Below are positions 1 through 9,865 of a stretch of DNA of 64,000 bases, piece after piece. The stretch lies in contig CACPQM010000002.1 of the NCBI GenBank assembly GCA_902636075.1, positions 1-64,000 of the forward strand, written 5' to 3'. Both the position numbers and the translations under genes were made by a program. This DNA is from an uncultured Pelagibacteraceae bacterium. GTDB lineage: Bacteria; Pseudomonadota; Alphaproteobacteria; Pelagibacterales; Pelagibacteraceae. Every line of letters starts with the position of its first letter. The stretch's first letter is position 1. The notes beneath the pieces are model-generated. The model was not told the origin of the DNA. It worked only from the letters and a program-made list of their open reading frames with translations, and searched no databases.

Positions 1-791
1 TCTAATTCAGACTGTCCATATTCTATTTCAGCAATAATAAGATTAGGACTTTTTTGTTCAGAAATCTTTTTTGCATCAACTAAACTTGAAGGTAATGGAA
101 CTTCAGAATTATAAATTTTTTTTAATTTTTCATTGCTGTTGATTGGTCCAATTATATTTTCATAAGCTAGTTTACTCGTGATAATACTATTTTGTGCTCC
201 AATGTAACCTGCTTGTGCCCCTGATAAAGAAGATTGGGACTGTGCTAGGTCAGTTGCAGTTATTTGAGCTCTAGATAGTCTTGCATTATCTATTTCGAAT
301 TGTCTTTGAAGAAGGTTAACATTTTCTTCATTAATACTTAATTTTTCATAAGCAAGGATTAAACCTGTATAAGCCTCAATTGCTTTCATAAAAACATCTT
401 GTTCTTTTTTAATAAGTTTTGCTTCAGATAAGTTTAGACCTAATTTACTTTTTTCGTATTTTGTGCCACGTTCACTACCATCCAAAAGTGTTTGTTCTAA
501 CTTTATAGAAGATGTCATTGGATTTGTATTAGTTATAGAAGCATCAGTACCATTTTGATTAGTAAGTTTATTGGTATCTTCAATACTTTTGGTTCCCGTA
601 AGAGTTAAAGTTGGAAAAAAATCACTTTTAGAAATATTTAAGACTTCTTTTTGAACTTCTAAATTTTTTCTCTCAGCTTTAAGCTCTAAATTGTTCTGAT
701 AGGTCTGCCTTAATGCATCACTCAAAGTTGCTGCATTTAATGGTAGTATAAAAACTATTAAGCAAAATGTGATTAAAGAGATTTTTTTCAT
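1..791 (-). CDS. tolC: TolC-family outer membrane efflux protein (C-terminus cut by window edge)
   Basis: Minus-strand translation from ATG at 791: MKKISLITFCLIVFILPLNAATLSDALRQTYQNNLELKAERKNLEVQKE...; signal peptide and TolC-like repeats; no stop before position 1. Confidence 0.85.
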   Translation of the reverse strand, partial: MKKISLITFCLIVFILPLNAATLSDALRQTYQNNLELKAERKNLEVQKEVLNISKSDFFPTLTLTGTKSIEDTNKLTNQNGTDASITNTNPMTSSIKLEQTLLDGSERGTKYEKSKLGLNLSEAKLIKKEQDVFMKAIEAYTGLILAYEKLSINEENVNLLQRQFEIDNARLSRAQITATDLAQSQSSLSGAQAGYIGAQNSIITSKLAYENIIGPINSNEKLKKIYNSEVPLPSSLVDAKKISEQKSPNLIIAEIEYGQSEL

Positions 792-1714
792 TAATTATAT
801 TTTATTGATTTAATTTGATGATTTCTATTTAAATTTAATACAATTGATGAATATTTTGGAGCAAATTTAAACATATTTTGTGTGACCCTTTGGTAAGTTT
901 GCATAAAAGTTAATACCTCGTTTTTGCTCATAACTTTGCTATTTGCTTTATTTTTTGAGTTTAATTTAAGTAATGCCTCCTGTTTAAGCCTCCAACTTTG
1001 TAATAATTTAAAATTACCAGCTTTTAAAAATAACAAACAGTCTAATTTAGAAAATAATTTTTTATATTTTGTTTGTAGTTGACCATTTACATATTTTCTC
1101 CATTTTAAATTTTTATCTGCTGTTCTTTCAAGAGAATTAATCGATTTTTTTAAGGTTGTATTTTTTTCTGCTCTAGCTCCTACACACCATCCTTCAAAGA
1201 TTATAACATCTGGTACCTTCTTAACTAGATACCAAGACTTTCTTTTTAATCTGTCATCTATTGCCTTATTAAATTTAGGAAGTCTCTGTTGATTAAATCG
1301 CTTTTCCTTTGTTTTTTTAAGAAGATCAAAAATAAAGTTTACATCGTGAGTACCTGGAACACCTCTGGTCATTAATAAGGGGTGAATTTTTTTAGATAAT
1401 TTTATTCTATCTTTTCGGGTTTTATACAAATCATCAATTGATATTTTAAAAACATTTAACTTAAAATATTTCGTTAAAATGATTCTTAGAATAGAACTAA
1501 TTGTTGTTTTACCAGTTCCTTGACCACCTGCTAAGCCTATTAAGTAAGGTTTAGATTTATTTGTTCTATTATTGATCCAGAAACTAATTGGAATTAGAAA
1601 AGATTTAATCATCTTTTCTTTACTTTTAAATTTTTCCTTTGTTGTTTCTTGGGATCTTATAAACTTAAAACAGTCTTTACTAACTTTTTTATAACACTCA
1701 GTAATTGATTGCAT
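791..1714 (-). CDS. P-loop kinase, D-glycerate 3-kinase-like
   Basis: Walker A GLAGGQGTGKTT, SIDDLYKTR and RGVPGTHD motifs typical of GLYK-type kinases; stop overlaps tolC start (TAATG). Confidence 0.75.
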   Translation of the reverse strand: MQSITECYKKVSKDCFKFIRSQETTKEKFKSKEKMIKSFLIPISFWINNRTNKSKPYLIGLAGGQGTGKTTISSILRIILTKYFKLNVFKISIDDLYKTRKDRIKLSKKIHPLLMTRGVPGTHDVNFIFDLLKKTKEKRFNQQRLPKFNKAIDDRLKRKSWYLVKKVPDVIIFEGWCVGARAEKNTTLKKSINSLERTADKNLKWRKYVNGQLQTKYKKLFSKLDCLLFLKAGNFKLLQSWRLKQEALLKLNSKNKANSKVMSKNEVLTFMQTYQRVTQNMFKFAPKYSSIVLNLNRNHQIKSIKYN

Positions 1715-1721
1715 AAAAAAT

Positions 1722-2090
1722 TTATTGTTTTTGATCTAAAGGATGATTTTTGCCGTCGTTCACTGGCACATCTTCAATTTCAAATGGCTCTACACCTTCT
1801 ATACAAGCAATATTTACACCGAATATTTTTGGATTACTTCTAGGTCTGTTATGAGTATGAATTCCACAAATTGAACAAAAGTAATGTTTGGCGGTATTAG
1901 TATAAAACTGATAAAGTGATAACTTATCCTCTCCTTTTATAAGTTTGAAATCATCAGGACCAAGTACTCCAATAATGTAACCTTTTTTTTTGCAAATTGA
2001 ACAATTGCATCGCATGATTTTTTCAATACCACCCAAAGGCATCTTAACTTCTGCTTCTATTGCACCACAATGACAGGATAATTTTTTCAT
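1722..2090 (-). CDS. GFA (glutathione-dependent formaldehyde-activating enzyme-like) family protein
   Basis: CHCGAIEAEV...CNCSICKKKGY...FCSICGIHTHNRPRSNP zinc-binding Cys pattern. Confidence 0.8.
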   Translation of the reverse strand: MKKLSCHCGAIEAEVKMPLGGIEKIMRCNCSICKKKGYIIGVLGPDDFKLIKGEDKLSLYQFYTNTAKHYFCSICGIHTHNRPRSNPKIFGVNIACIEGVEPFEIEDVPVNDGKNHPLDQKQ

Positions 2091-2109
2091 ATTTTAATCT
2101 CCTAAAAAT

Positions 2110-2592
2110 TTATCTTTTATTATCTTTTAAATAATTTTTATATCTTTCGTAACTTTCTTTTGGCCAAGTATTTTTTAAATCATACATTTTTTCAAAACAA
2201 TTTGCATCATCAGTAAGTTTCAACCATGGATCTTTATCTTTTGTAAATATATGCGCTTCAGGAGGAAAGTTTTCGGAATTATCTAAAGTTTTAGTTCTAA
2301 CTGTTGATCGACCAACCGCCGTAGCATAATCTGTATAAATATAAGTACCACATTTGTTACAAAAATAAGCTCTTGAGGTAGCTCCACTACCTGTTTTAAG
2401 TTCAGTTGACGAAATCTCACCCTCTATAATTAATGTATTGTCTAGAACGCTAGTATTAATAACATAAGAAGACCCAGTTATAATTTTACAATCTTTGCAA
2501 TGGCAAGCTTGGGTGAATAGAGGCTTCTCGGTAATTCTATATTTAACCTGACCACAAATACATCTTCCTGTTAAGCTTTCGTTTTTTTTCAT
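2110..2592 (-). CDS. GFA family protein
   Basis: GRCICGQVKYRI...CHCKDCKIITGSSY...FCNKCGTYIYT motif. Confidence 0.8.
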   Translation of the reverse strand: MKKNESLTGRCICGQVKYRITEKPLFTQACHCKDCKIITGSSYVINTSVLDNTLIIEGEISSTELKTGSGATSRAYFCNKCGTYIYTDYATAVGRSTVRTKTLDNSENFPPEAHIFTKDKDPWLKLTDDANCFEKMYDLKNTWPKESYERYKNYLKDNKR

Positions 2593-2739
2593 TTTTTATA
2601 TTTAAACTATTTATGGTTAAAGTTATCCACAAGTATACTAAATATAGTTTTGATGTTCACGTTTTGATTCACTTTTGATTCAGTTACAGACTCAAAATAC
2701 AACCTGATTGACACTATTGAATAACTTGGATATTAATTA

Positions 2740-2754
2740 GAACAAAATAAGAAC
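2740..2754 (-). promoter_or_regulatory. Putative SOS (LexA) box upstream of umuDC
   Basis: GAAC-AAAATAA-GAAC, i.e. GTTC-N7-GTTC on the opposite strand, matching the alphaproteobacterial SOS box; 4 nt before umuD ATG. Confidence 0.7.
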
Positions 2755-2758
2755 ATTT

Positions 2759-3154
2759 ATGAAGCTAACTATACCTTACTATTTACATAAAGCTGGCGCG
2801 GGTTTTCCGTCCCCTGCCACAGACTATATTGAGGAAGATATCGATTTAAATGTTCATTTAATCAAAAATGTTCCAGCAACTTTCATCATAAGAGTTCAAG
2901 GGAAATCAATGGTGGATGTTGGAATTAATGATGGCGATCTATTAGTTGTTGATAAAAGTTTAACGCCAAAAAACTTCTCAACAGTTATTGCAAATGTTCA
3001 TGATGAACTAGTTGTTAAAAGTTTAGTTCAAGAAAGAGATAAAAAATTTTTAACATCAGGTTCTAAAGAATTTACAGATCGAATTTTAATTAATGAAGAT
3101 GAAGATATATTTATTTGGGGAGTTGTAACTTATGTCATCCATTCAGTATACTAA
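2759..3154 (+). CDS. umuD: UmuD-like self-cleaving SOS mutagenesis protein
   Basis: Cleavage site [10 protein letters not shown], Ser in GKSMVDVGI, Lys in ELVVKSL; followed by UmuC. Confidence 0.9.
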   Translation: MKLTIPYYLHKAGAGFPSPATDYIEEDIDLNVHLIKNVPATFIIRVQGKSMVDVGINDGDLLVVDKSLTPKNFSTVIANVHDELVVKSLVQERDKKFLTSGSKEFTDRILINEDEDIFIWGVVTYVIHSVY

Positions 3155-4409
3155 AAAAATAGCACTTATTGATTGTAACTCTTTTTACGTTTCTTGTGAA
3201 AGATTATTCAATCCTAAAATAAGAAAAAAACCTGTTGTAGTTTTATCTAATAATGACGGTTGTATAATTTCAAGATCAACTGAAGCAAAAGCTTTAGGTA
3301 TTAAAATGGGAGAACCTTACTTCAAAGCAAAAGACATTATTATTAAAAATAAAGTTGAAGTTTTTTCATCTAATTATTCTTTGTACGGAGATTTGTCTAG
3401 AAGAGTAATGAGAACATTAAAAAGGTTTAACTCTGCCATTGAAGTATATTCTATCGATGAAGCATTTCTTGATTTGTCAAATTTTTCAGATGATGAAGTT
3501 GAAAAGGTTGGAAGAGGAATCAGAGAAACAGTTTTAAAGTGGACAGGTATTCCAACTAGCATCGGTATTGCTAAAACAAAAACTTTAAGCAAAGTTGCAA
3601 ATCATATTGCAAAGAAAAAAAAATCAGGTGTAACAAGTTTAATAGGAATTGAAAATATTGATCCAATATTAGAAAAAGTTGAAATTAATGATGTATGGGG
3701 TGTAGGAAGACAACTAACGAAATTTTATCATAAAAATGGAATTTATAACGCGAAGCAACTTAAAAATAAATCTAATACATGGATAAAGAAAAACTCTAAT
3801 GTTTTAGGGTCAAGAACTGCAATGGAGCTAAGAGGAGTTCCTTGTATTGATTTAGAGACAACACAAACAAAAAGAAAAAGTTGTGTTGTATCTCGTTCTT
3901 TTGGTCAAAGAATTGAAAAATATCAAGAATTAAAAGAAGCAGTTGCAAACTATTGTTTGAATGCATCCGAAAAAATAAGATCTGAATCTTTGATTGCAAA
4001 GTCAATTACAGTTTTTGTTAGAACAAGTCCTTTTCAAAGTAGATTTGGATATTATTCAAACTCAAAGACAATAGATTTTGCAATTTCAACAAATAATAGT
4101 ATTGAAATAGTTAAAACTGCTTTAGTTGCTTTAGACTCTATCTTTAAAAATGGCTATCGTTACCAAAAAGCAGGTGTAATGCTGACTGGTTTATCCAATG
4201 AAGATCGTAGTAAGAACCTATTTTATTCTGAAAAAGACGAGAAAATAAAGGGGTTAATGAGGTCTATTGATAATACTAACTATCGATATGGAAGATCTAC
4301 GTTAAGTCTTGCTAGTGCGGGTGTTCAAAAGAGATGGAACATGAGAAGAGAACATTCTTCTAAAATAGATACAGCCGATTTTTACTTACTGCCAACAATT
4401 AAAGGTTGA
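3132..4409 (+). CDS. umuC: DNA polymerase V catalytic subunit UmuC (Y-family)
   Basis: [43 protein letters not shown]-family motifs. Confidence 0.95.
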   Translation: MSSIQYTKKIALIDCNSFYVSCERLFNPKIRKKPVVVLSNNDGCIISRSTEAKALGIKMGEPYFKAKDIIIKNKVEVFSSNYSLYGDLSRRVMRTLKRFNSAIEVYSIDEAFLDLSNFSDDEVEKVGRGIRETVLKWTGIPTSIGIAKTKTLSKVANHIAKKKKSGVTSLIGIENIDPILEKVEINDVWGVGRQLTKFYHKNGIYNAKQLKNKSNTWIKKNSNVLGSRTAMELRGVPCIDLETTQTKRKSCVVSRSFGQRIEKYQELKEAVANYCLNASEKIRSESLIAKSITVFVRTSPFQSRFGYYSNSKTIDFAISTNNSIEIVKTALVALDSIFKNGYRYQKAGVMLTGLSNEDRSKNLFYSEKDEKIKGLMRSIDNTNYRYGRSTLSLASAGVQKRWNMRREHSSKIDTADFYLLPTIKG

Positions 4410-5560
4410 TTAAGATTAATTTTAAAAAGTTTAGCTGCATTTTTATATGCAATCTTTTCTTGTACATCTGGGCTTAAAGATCCAATCATCAAACGAACAT
4501 GCTTCATATAGTGTTCAACAAAAACATCATGTGCTGGGCTTTTACCTAATTTATGATCAGAACCAAAAAAATATCTATCGGAATATTTTTCCATCGATTT
4601 TGCCCAAACCTCATGTAATTTAAATCTATAATCATTTGGGATATGCAAATCCTCAAAGCCCCAAAGAGAAGACCAATGAAATGCTATTTTCCAGTCAGTA
4701 TATGTATTAGGACAATAATCAAAAATTTCTTCAAGGTCTTTTGTTGGCATCATTCCTGTATGAGCTATCACAATTTTTGCGTTGGGGTATTTTTCACATT
4801 TTTTTTTATAAAAATTTTTAAACTCTGTTAATCTATCTATCCCATCTATTTCATGAAAAGGCTCCAGGTGTAAATTAATCGGCATACGGTGTTCATTGAC
4901 AAATTCGAACGCCTTATCAATAATTGGGTGCTTAAGATCTAAATCTAATTGCGGTTGATACCCACCATAAGGGGGATTTTTTTTCTTTTTATTATAGTGA
5001 ACTAGTCCAGCTTCTCCCAATCCATAACATTGTCCTTTTTTAAATCTTTTAATAGTTTCTTTAAACTCTTTATTAACTTCTGAGTTCTTATATTTTTTTT
5101 TATTTGCTGACATTCCAATAAAATTGGAATGACAATTAGTTAAAACATTCTGATGCTCTGCAGCAAAATCATAATAATAATTCCAATTATCTTCTGATTT
5201 GTAAGTATTTGGAGTTCCCATAATTACAGACATAAAAACATTTGCCTTATTTGTTAACATTGGCAAATCTTCTATAAAATACTCAGTACCTATATCTAAA
5301 GCTCTTCCGGTGGATTTTCTAGGATGTGCATGACCATCTATTATAGGTCCTAAATAAGGTTTATTTGTATCTCTTACCTCAAGATTATTAAGTTTATAAC
5401 TGTCTAAAAGTTTTTTTGCTTCTTCACGACTTTCAGTTTTTCCAAACATAATTCTTTCATAAGCCCAGTGATCGAATCTATAGTGTTCGTCAAAACTGTT
5501 GGCAAACGTTGGTAAAATTAAAAAAATAAATAACAAAATTTTTTTCATTAATTCATACAC
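4382..5560 (-). CDS. Exported amidohydrolase (metal-dependent hydrolase)
   Basis: N-terminal signal peptide; [31 protein letters not shown] amidohydrolase-superfamily-type motifs. Confidence 0.7.
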   Translation of the reverse strand: MYELMKKILLFIFLILPTFANSFDEHYRFDHWAYERIMFGKTESREEAKKLLDSYKLNNLEVRDTNKPYLGPIIDGHAHPRKSTGRALDIGTEYFIEDLPMLTNKANVFMSVIMGTPNTYKSEDNWNYYYDFAAEHQNVLTNCHSNFIGMSANKKKYKNSEVNKEFKETIKRFKKGQCYGLGEAGLVHYNKKKKNPPYGGYQPQLDLDLKHPIIDKAFEFVNEHRMPINLHLEPFHEIDGIDRLTEFKNFYKKKCEKYPNAKIVIAHTGMMPTKDLEEIFDYCPNTYTDWKIAFHWSSLWGFEDLHIPNDYRFKLHEVWAKSMEKYSDRYFFGSDHKLGKSPAHDVFVEHYMKHVRLMIGSLSPDVQEKIAYKNAAKLFKINLNQPLIVGSK

Positions 5561-6816
5561 TTTGGTTCAAACCCAAAGTTTCTATCTACAAAATAACCTG
5601 ACTTTTTAGATTTCCACATCCTATCATTTGCAACAATAGTATGATCTCTGTCTGTGTACTTCTCAATTAACCAGTCTAGAGAAATGGCCATCTGGTGTAC
5701 ATGATATGTTGCATGTGCTTGATTTTTTGTAAAATTCTGCATTCCTGATGGGTCTTTACGTTTTCTATAAGTTTTAATGTCTGTCAAACCCAGGTTTAGA
5801 ACATCGACAGTTTTATCTATTTTTTTCTTTAATTTTTTTGGAAACTTATTGTAACCCCACAGCTCAGCTATAGCATAAAGCCCGAGCAGATTGTTTACAC
5901 CTTGTGAATGATACCAGACATCTCTAACACCCCTGAAACTATTATTATGAATGTAGCCATCATCGTATACAACTTTATTAGCTTTACCAATTCCTTTTTT
6001 AATCCATTTTGCTACTTCCTCTGGTTTATCTTTCCAAGCTAAATATGATAATACAGAAATTGTTCCATCAGCCATTTGAATAAAACCTCTCGCAGATTTT
6101 TTTGTTGTTAATTCTTTTGTAGCCCACGGCTTGATATATTTTTTGTATAAAGTATCAATATACTTATCAATAATTTGAAATTGTTCTTTAGTAAATTGAT
6201 CCTTCATTAAATATGCTTGTTGAATATAAGTGGCTCCATAAATTTGAGCTTCATGTGGCCTGTGAGAAATACAAGGTTTGTCACCTTTTGCTTTGCCACC
6301 ACCGTAGCATAGTTTATCAACTTTGCCTTGATCTTTTAGTATACTAATTTCTTTGGAAGTTAATGTATTTAACATCACACCTGCTTCAGCCCAGGCTGCC
6401 ATTACTTTTGCAATAATTGGACCATGTTCATCCATTTTGTTATTTACGATTGCATAAATAATAGTTCCGTGTAATAGCGCTAACCGGTTAGTATGTTTTT
6501 CATGATTCACATATATACTGTTTGATCTAGCTTCATGATCTTTGTTCCAATTATATTCCGTAAGTTCCATTAAATGATCATAATTATTTCCTTGAAGTTC
6601 AGGATTTTTTTTTTTACTTACATGTGTTATAGCAAGATCCATTTCCCAATATTCTTTACCCCAACTGCCTTTACCATGCACACCCTCTAGTGAACAAGTT
6701 TCTTTTGTAAGCTCGTTAGCAAAGAAATATTTTGGAATAACAATATCATTTTTCTTTGCGTAAGCACTACCACTCAACAACGAAACTAGAACCACGATCC
6801 CTAAAAGTTTTTTCAT
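5548..6816 (-). CDS. Exported alginate-lyase-superfamily-like (alpha/alpha toroid) protein
   Basis: Signal peptide MKKLLGIVVLVSLLSGSAYA; features such as NNSFRGVRDVWYHSQGVNNLLGLYAIAELWGY resemble PL5-type alginate lyase folds; family from recognition only. Confidence 0.55.
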   Translation of the reverse strand: MKKLLGIVVLVSLLSGSAYAKKNDIVIPKYFFANELTKETCSLEGVHGKGSWGKEYWEMDLAITHVSKKKNPELQGNNYDHLMELTEYNWNKDHEARSNSIYVNHEKHTNRLALLHGTIIYAIVNNKMDEHGPIIAKVMAAWAEAGVMLNTLTSKEISILKDQGKVDKLCYGGGKAKGDKPCISHRPHEAQIYGATYIQQAYLMKDQFTKEQFQIIDKYIDTLYKKYIKPWATKELTTKKSARGFIQMADGTISVLSYLAWKDKPEEVAKWIKKGIGKANKVVYDDGYIHNNSFRGVRDVWYHSQGVNNLLGLYAIAELWGYNKFPKKLKKKIDKTVDVLNLGLTDIKTYRKRKDPSGMQNFTKNQAHATYHVHQMAISLDWLIEKYTDRDHTIVANDRMWKSKKSGYFVDRNFGFEPKCMN

Positions 6817-7730
6817 TTCAAAAATGATTTTGAAACCTTAAGAATGTGGCTAGGATTAAATTTTTTATCATTTTTTCTATATGAATAAACTTCATATTTT
6901 TCAACATTTTGTGACACAAGCTTTTGACATTCAGATTTATTAAACAATTTTTCACATTTTTTTTCAGATCTTACCCCATCAAAAAAAATAATTCTTTGAG
7001 GCATTTTATTTGTCTCAAATATATTTTTATATCTAGACATAAAGCTATTATATAATCCATATCTTAAGCTTTGCTCTTTACCTTTGCTTGGATGATTTGA
7101 GATACCCTTAAAATCAATCTTTAATTGTCCATCTATCCAGACCCTCATGAAACCCTTATCGGGGTCAGGGTGCCAATTAGTATTAAAAATAATTTGAGTC
7201 CAATTACCTAATAATTCTTCATTTTTTTTTAATAGTATGTACGAGTCTCTAAATGTATCTCCATTTCTATTAAAAGTTAAACCGGCATGCATATGCTGAA
7301 ACATTACTAATACTTTTGAAGGTTTGTGCCTTTTCCATTGTATTAAAGACATTTTAGATGGTGCAACTGAATTGTAATCTTTTGGTAAGAAAATATAAAA
7401 TTGGTACCATCTCTCATATTTTGAAGGATATCTTTTGTAATATAATTCAGTTCTTTCTCTATCATTTTCACAATCACTCCATTTTGGTTCATAACCACAT
7501 TCGCCGTCATTTAGTTCAAATCTAATTGATTTTTCTCCAATAATAGAAAAATCAGATACAGAAACAGGGTTAACTGCATGTCTTGCATTTAGAAAATGAA
7601 ATTGTTCAGGAATTGCTTTTCCATATTTATCTTCTTTTAAAGCTTTTTTGACTTTTGAAAATTTTGTTTTTGCAAATGCATTGCTATTAACTAAAAATCC
7701 AATTATTAAAAAAATTAAGAAATTTTTCAT
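6813..7730 (-). CDS. Exported heparin-lyase-I-like polysaccharide lyase family protein
   Basis: Signal peptide; RFELNDGECGYEPKWSDCENDRERTELYYKRYPS...YERWYQFYIFLPKDY and WTQIIFNTNWHPDPDKGFMRVWIDGQLKIDF resemble the heparin lyase I beta-jelly-roll fold. Confidence 0.6.
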   Translation of the reverse strand: MKNFLIFLIIGFLVNSNAFAKTKFSKVKKALKEDKYGKAIPEQFHFLNARHAVNPVSVSDFSIIGEKSIRFELNDGECGYEPKWSDCENDRERTELYYKRYPSKYERWYQFYIFLPKDYNSVAPSKMSLIQWKRHKPSKVLVMFQHMHAGLTFNRNGDTFRDSYILLKKNEELLGNWTQIIFNTNWHPDPDKGFMRVWIDGQLKIDFKGISNHPSKGKEQSLRYGLYNSFMSRYKNIFETNKMPQRIIFFDGVRSEKKCEKLFNKSECQKLVSQNVEKYEVYSYRKNDKKFNPSHILKVSKSFLK

Positions 7731-7733
7731 TAT

Positions 7734-8696
7734 TTATTTCATTTTTATTTCGGGTAATGGCTTGTCCCATTTTATAGACTTTGAGATTTTTTTTCCATGA
7801 GTACTATCACGCCATGAGCTTTTTTTAGTTTTAACATAAGAAATTGATTCTCTAGTACCAGAAGAATAAGAACATTTACCCTCGTCTAAGATCTGTTCAC
7901 AACTGTCACTGAAACCAAATTCTTTTACAGTTACGGATTGAGTCGGAATTTTATCTAAAGCCATTTGCTCTAACCATCTATAAAACCCCCACTTAAAAGT
8001 ATAACCATTGCCAATAGTAAAATTTGGTCCGTATACCTCAAAAATTCTTTGATTGTCTAACCACCCAATTATTTCTCCATTATCTTTTTTTGAAGCCAAT
8101 ATTTTCAAACTCAAAGTTCGATAGTCCTTATAATCCTCCACATATCCAAGGTAAAATTTGTAACCAATTTTATCAAAATTAGAATTATCTGGGTCCCCCT
8201 TTAGGTAAAATACCTCTTTAGTAAAATTTATTTGATGAGCGATCCTATCATCAGAATATTGAAATTTCATCCAGGGTAAAAGTCTAGAATTACCTTTATT
8301 TGCTATTACCTGAAATAAAGAGCCACCTAAGCCATACTTAATTGGAAATTCATTTAATTTAAATTTATATTTAACATAAACCGGCTTTTCAAATTTTCTA
8401 GGCTTTTTCGCATTTGCCATCTCCCATCTTTGATTTCTTTGACCAGTTCTCTTCCAATCATCTTTATGACCTTTAAACTTTGTATCTAAAGTAATTTTAA
8501 TTGCTTTACCGTTTTTATCCTCAATAATTGATAAAGCTTTTTTTTTTGATATTGATCTGGTATCATTAACTAGTTCTTTTTTAGCTTTTCCTATTAGAAT
8601 TTCTTTTTTTAAAAATTTGTAGGGATTTTCAGATGCGTTAGAAATTGTAGATAAAAAAATAAAAAAATAAATAATTAAAAATAATTTTTTCGTCAC
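7734..8696 (-). CDS. Exported heparin-lyase-I-like protein (divergent paralog of the neighbour)
   Basis: Signal peptide; KPVYVKYKFKLNEFPIKYGLGGSLFQVIANKGNSRLLPWMKFQYSDD and C-terminal VKEFGFSDSCEQILDEGKCS parallel the 6813..7730 product. Confidence 0.55.
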   Translation of the reverse strand: MTKKLFLIIYFFIFLSTISNASENPYKFLKKEILIGKAKKELVNDTRSISKKKALSIIEDKNGKAIKITLDTKFKGHKDDWKRTGQRNQRWEMANAKKPRKFEKPVYVKYKFKLNEFPIKYGLGGSLFQVIANKGNSRLLPWMKFQYSDDRIAHQINFTKEVFYLKGDPDNSNFDKIGYKFYLGYVEDYKDYRTLSLKILASKKDNGEIIGWLDNQRIFEVYGPNFTIGNGYTFKWGFYRWLEQMALDKIPTQSVTVKEFGFSDSCEQILDEGKCSYSSGTRESISYVKTKKSSWRDSTHGKKISKSIKWDKPLPEIKMK

Positions 8697-9865
8697 GCTT
8701 TGAACAATTTGTCAGAGAGATTATCTAATTTTTCTCCCCAAAAAACTTCTTTTTGTATTCTGTTGAAATCAATGTCAAAAACAGAAGACATGGCTGATGC
8801 ATAAACAGATCTAGCATCTAATGTTACATTAAGATCTCTGCCATCAAAAAGCTCTTTCTTTTTTAAACCTGGCCAGTCTGTGTGCACTTGGCTTTTCTTA
8901 ATTAATCCACCAGCCATAAATATTGCTGTTCCATAACCATGCTCAGTTCCATTACCACCGTTTTGTTTTATGGTTCTTCCAAATTCAGTAACAGTTAGTA
9001 TCAACGTATCTTTATATGATTCTTTAAGTTCGACTTTTAAATTTTTTATAATGTCATCCATTTCAACTAAACATTTCGTATGAGTACCGTTCACTCCACC
9101 TTGGGCCGCATGTGTATCAAAACCATTTACCTCAAACACAGCAACTCTTGGTCCATTTGGTTTTCTTAAATATGCAGCGGCTTGTTTTGAAAGATTATTA
9201 TTTTTTCTTTTATCCCAATTGCTTGAATATCCAGCCATCATCTCTTCATTTTTTCGTTTTTTTATGTAATTCATCATATCCATTAGCTCTTCTTCTGAGC
9301 TATCAGCATATATAGATTTTAATAAGTTTAATGTATCTTCTCTTGGAAGTTTTCCATCTGATGGAAAATAATTATTATTTTTAGGAACTCCTCTTAATAA
9401 AAGTGGCATTGGCAAAGATAATGCCAACCCTTCTCCTTGAAGTTTAGCTAATTTCATTGTTCTTCCTACCCAACCTGTCTTCTCTTTGTATGGCGTTCTT
9501 CCACCAGACTCCATTAAGTTTTGACCTTCAAAGTGAGACCTTGCTGTATAAGGAATGCTAGTAGCATGAACTATGGCCCCTGTGTTTTCCTGCCAACAGC
9601 TATGAAAAGTTTTTAGTTTTGGATGCAAAGCAAAATCTGAGTCTAGCTTAATTGTGTTTTCGATTAAAATATTCTTTCTTCTTTTTTCAAAATTTTTGTC
9701 TCCGATTACAGGAACTGCGCAAAGTCCATCCATTCCTCCTCTAAGCATAATAACAACTAGATTTTTCTTTCTAGATGAAGAGGCCAGGACAGGAAAATTA
9801 AATCCTGCTAAAAACATAGTAGTTGCTGCTGAACCTTTTAAAAAATCTCTTCTTGATATCTTCAT
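8693..9865 (-). CDS. DUF1501 family protein, Tat-exported
   Basis: Twin-arginine leader MKISRRDFLKGSAATTMFLAGF; VVIMLRGGMDGLCAVP, FDTHAAQGG, TEFGRTIKQNGGNGTEHGYGTAIFMAGG motifs. Confidence 0.85.
   Translation of the reverse strand: MKISRRDFLKGSAATTMFLAGFNFPVLASSSRKKNLVVIMLRGGMDGLCAVPVIGDKNFEKRRKNILIENTIKLDSDFALHPKLKTFHSCWQENTGAIVHATSIPYTARSHFEGQNLMESGGRTPYKEKTGWVGRTMKLAKLQGEGLALSLPMPLLLRGVPKNNNYFPSDGKLPREDTLNLLKSIYADSSEEELMDMMNYIKKRKNEEMMAGYSSNWDKRKNNNLSKQAAAYLRKPNGPRVAVFEVNGFDTHAAQGGVNGTHTKCLVEMDDIIKNLKVELKESYKDTLILTVTEFGRTIKQNGGNGTEHGYGTAIFMAGGLIKKSQVHTDWPGLKKKELFDGRDLNVTLDARSVYASAMSSVFDIDFNRIQKEVFWGEKLDNLSDKLFKA

Noticed and set aside
2623-2631. Perfect DnaA-box-like TTATCCACA between the GFA gene and umuD
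   Set aside because: Single isolated match (another occurs inside fumC coding sequence at 21751); no cluster or origin-like context.
3374-4005. Antisense ORFs inside umuC (72 aa and 69 aa)
   Set aside because: Fully embedded opposite a clear Y-family polymerase gene; compositional shadow ORFs with no family signal. The same applies to the other 60-150 aa ORFs antisense to conserved genes (e.g. 25689..26129, 35279..35671, 31575..31946).
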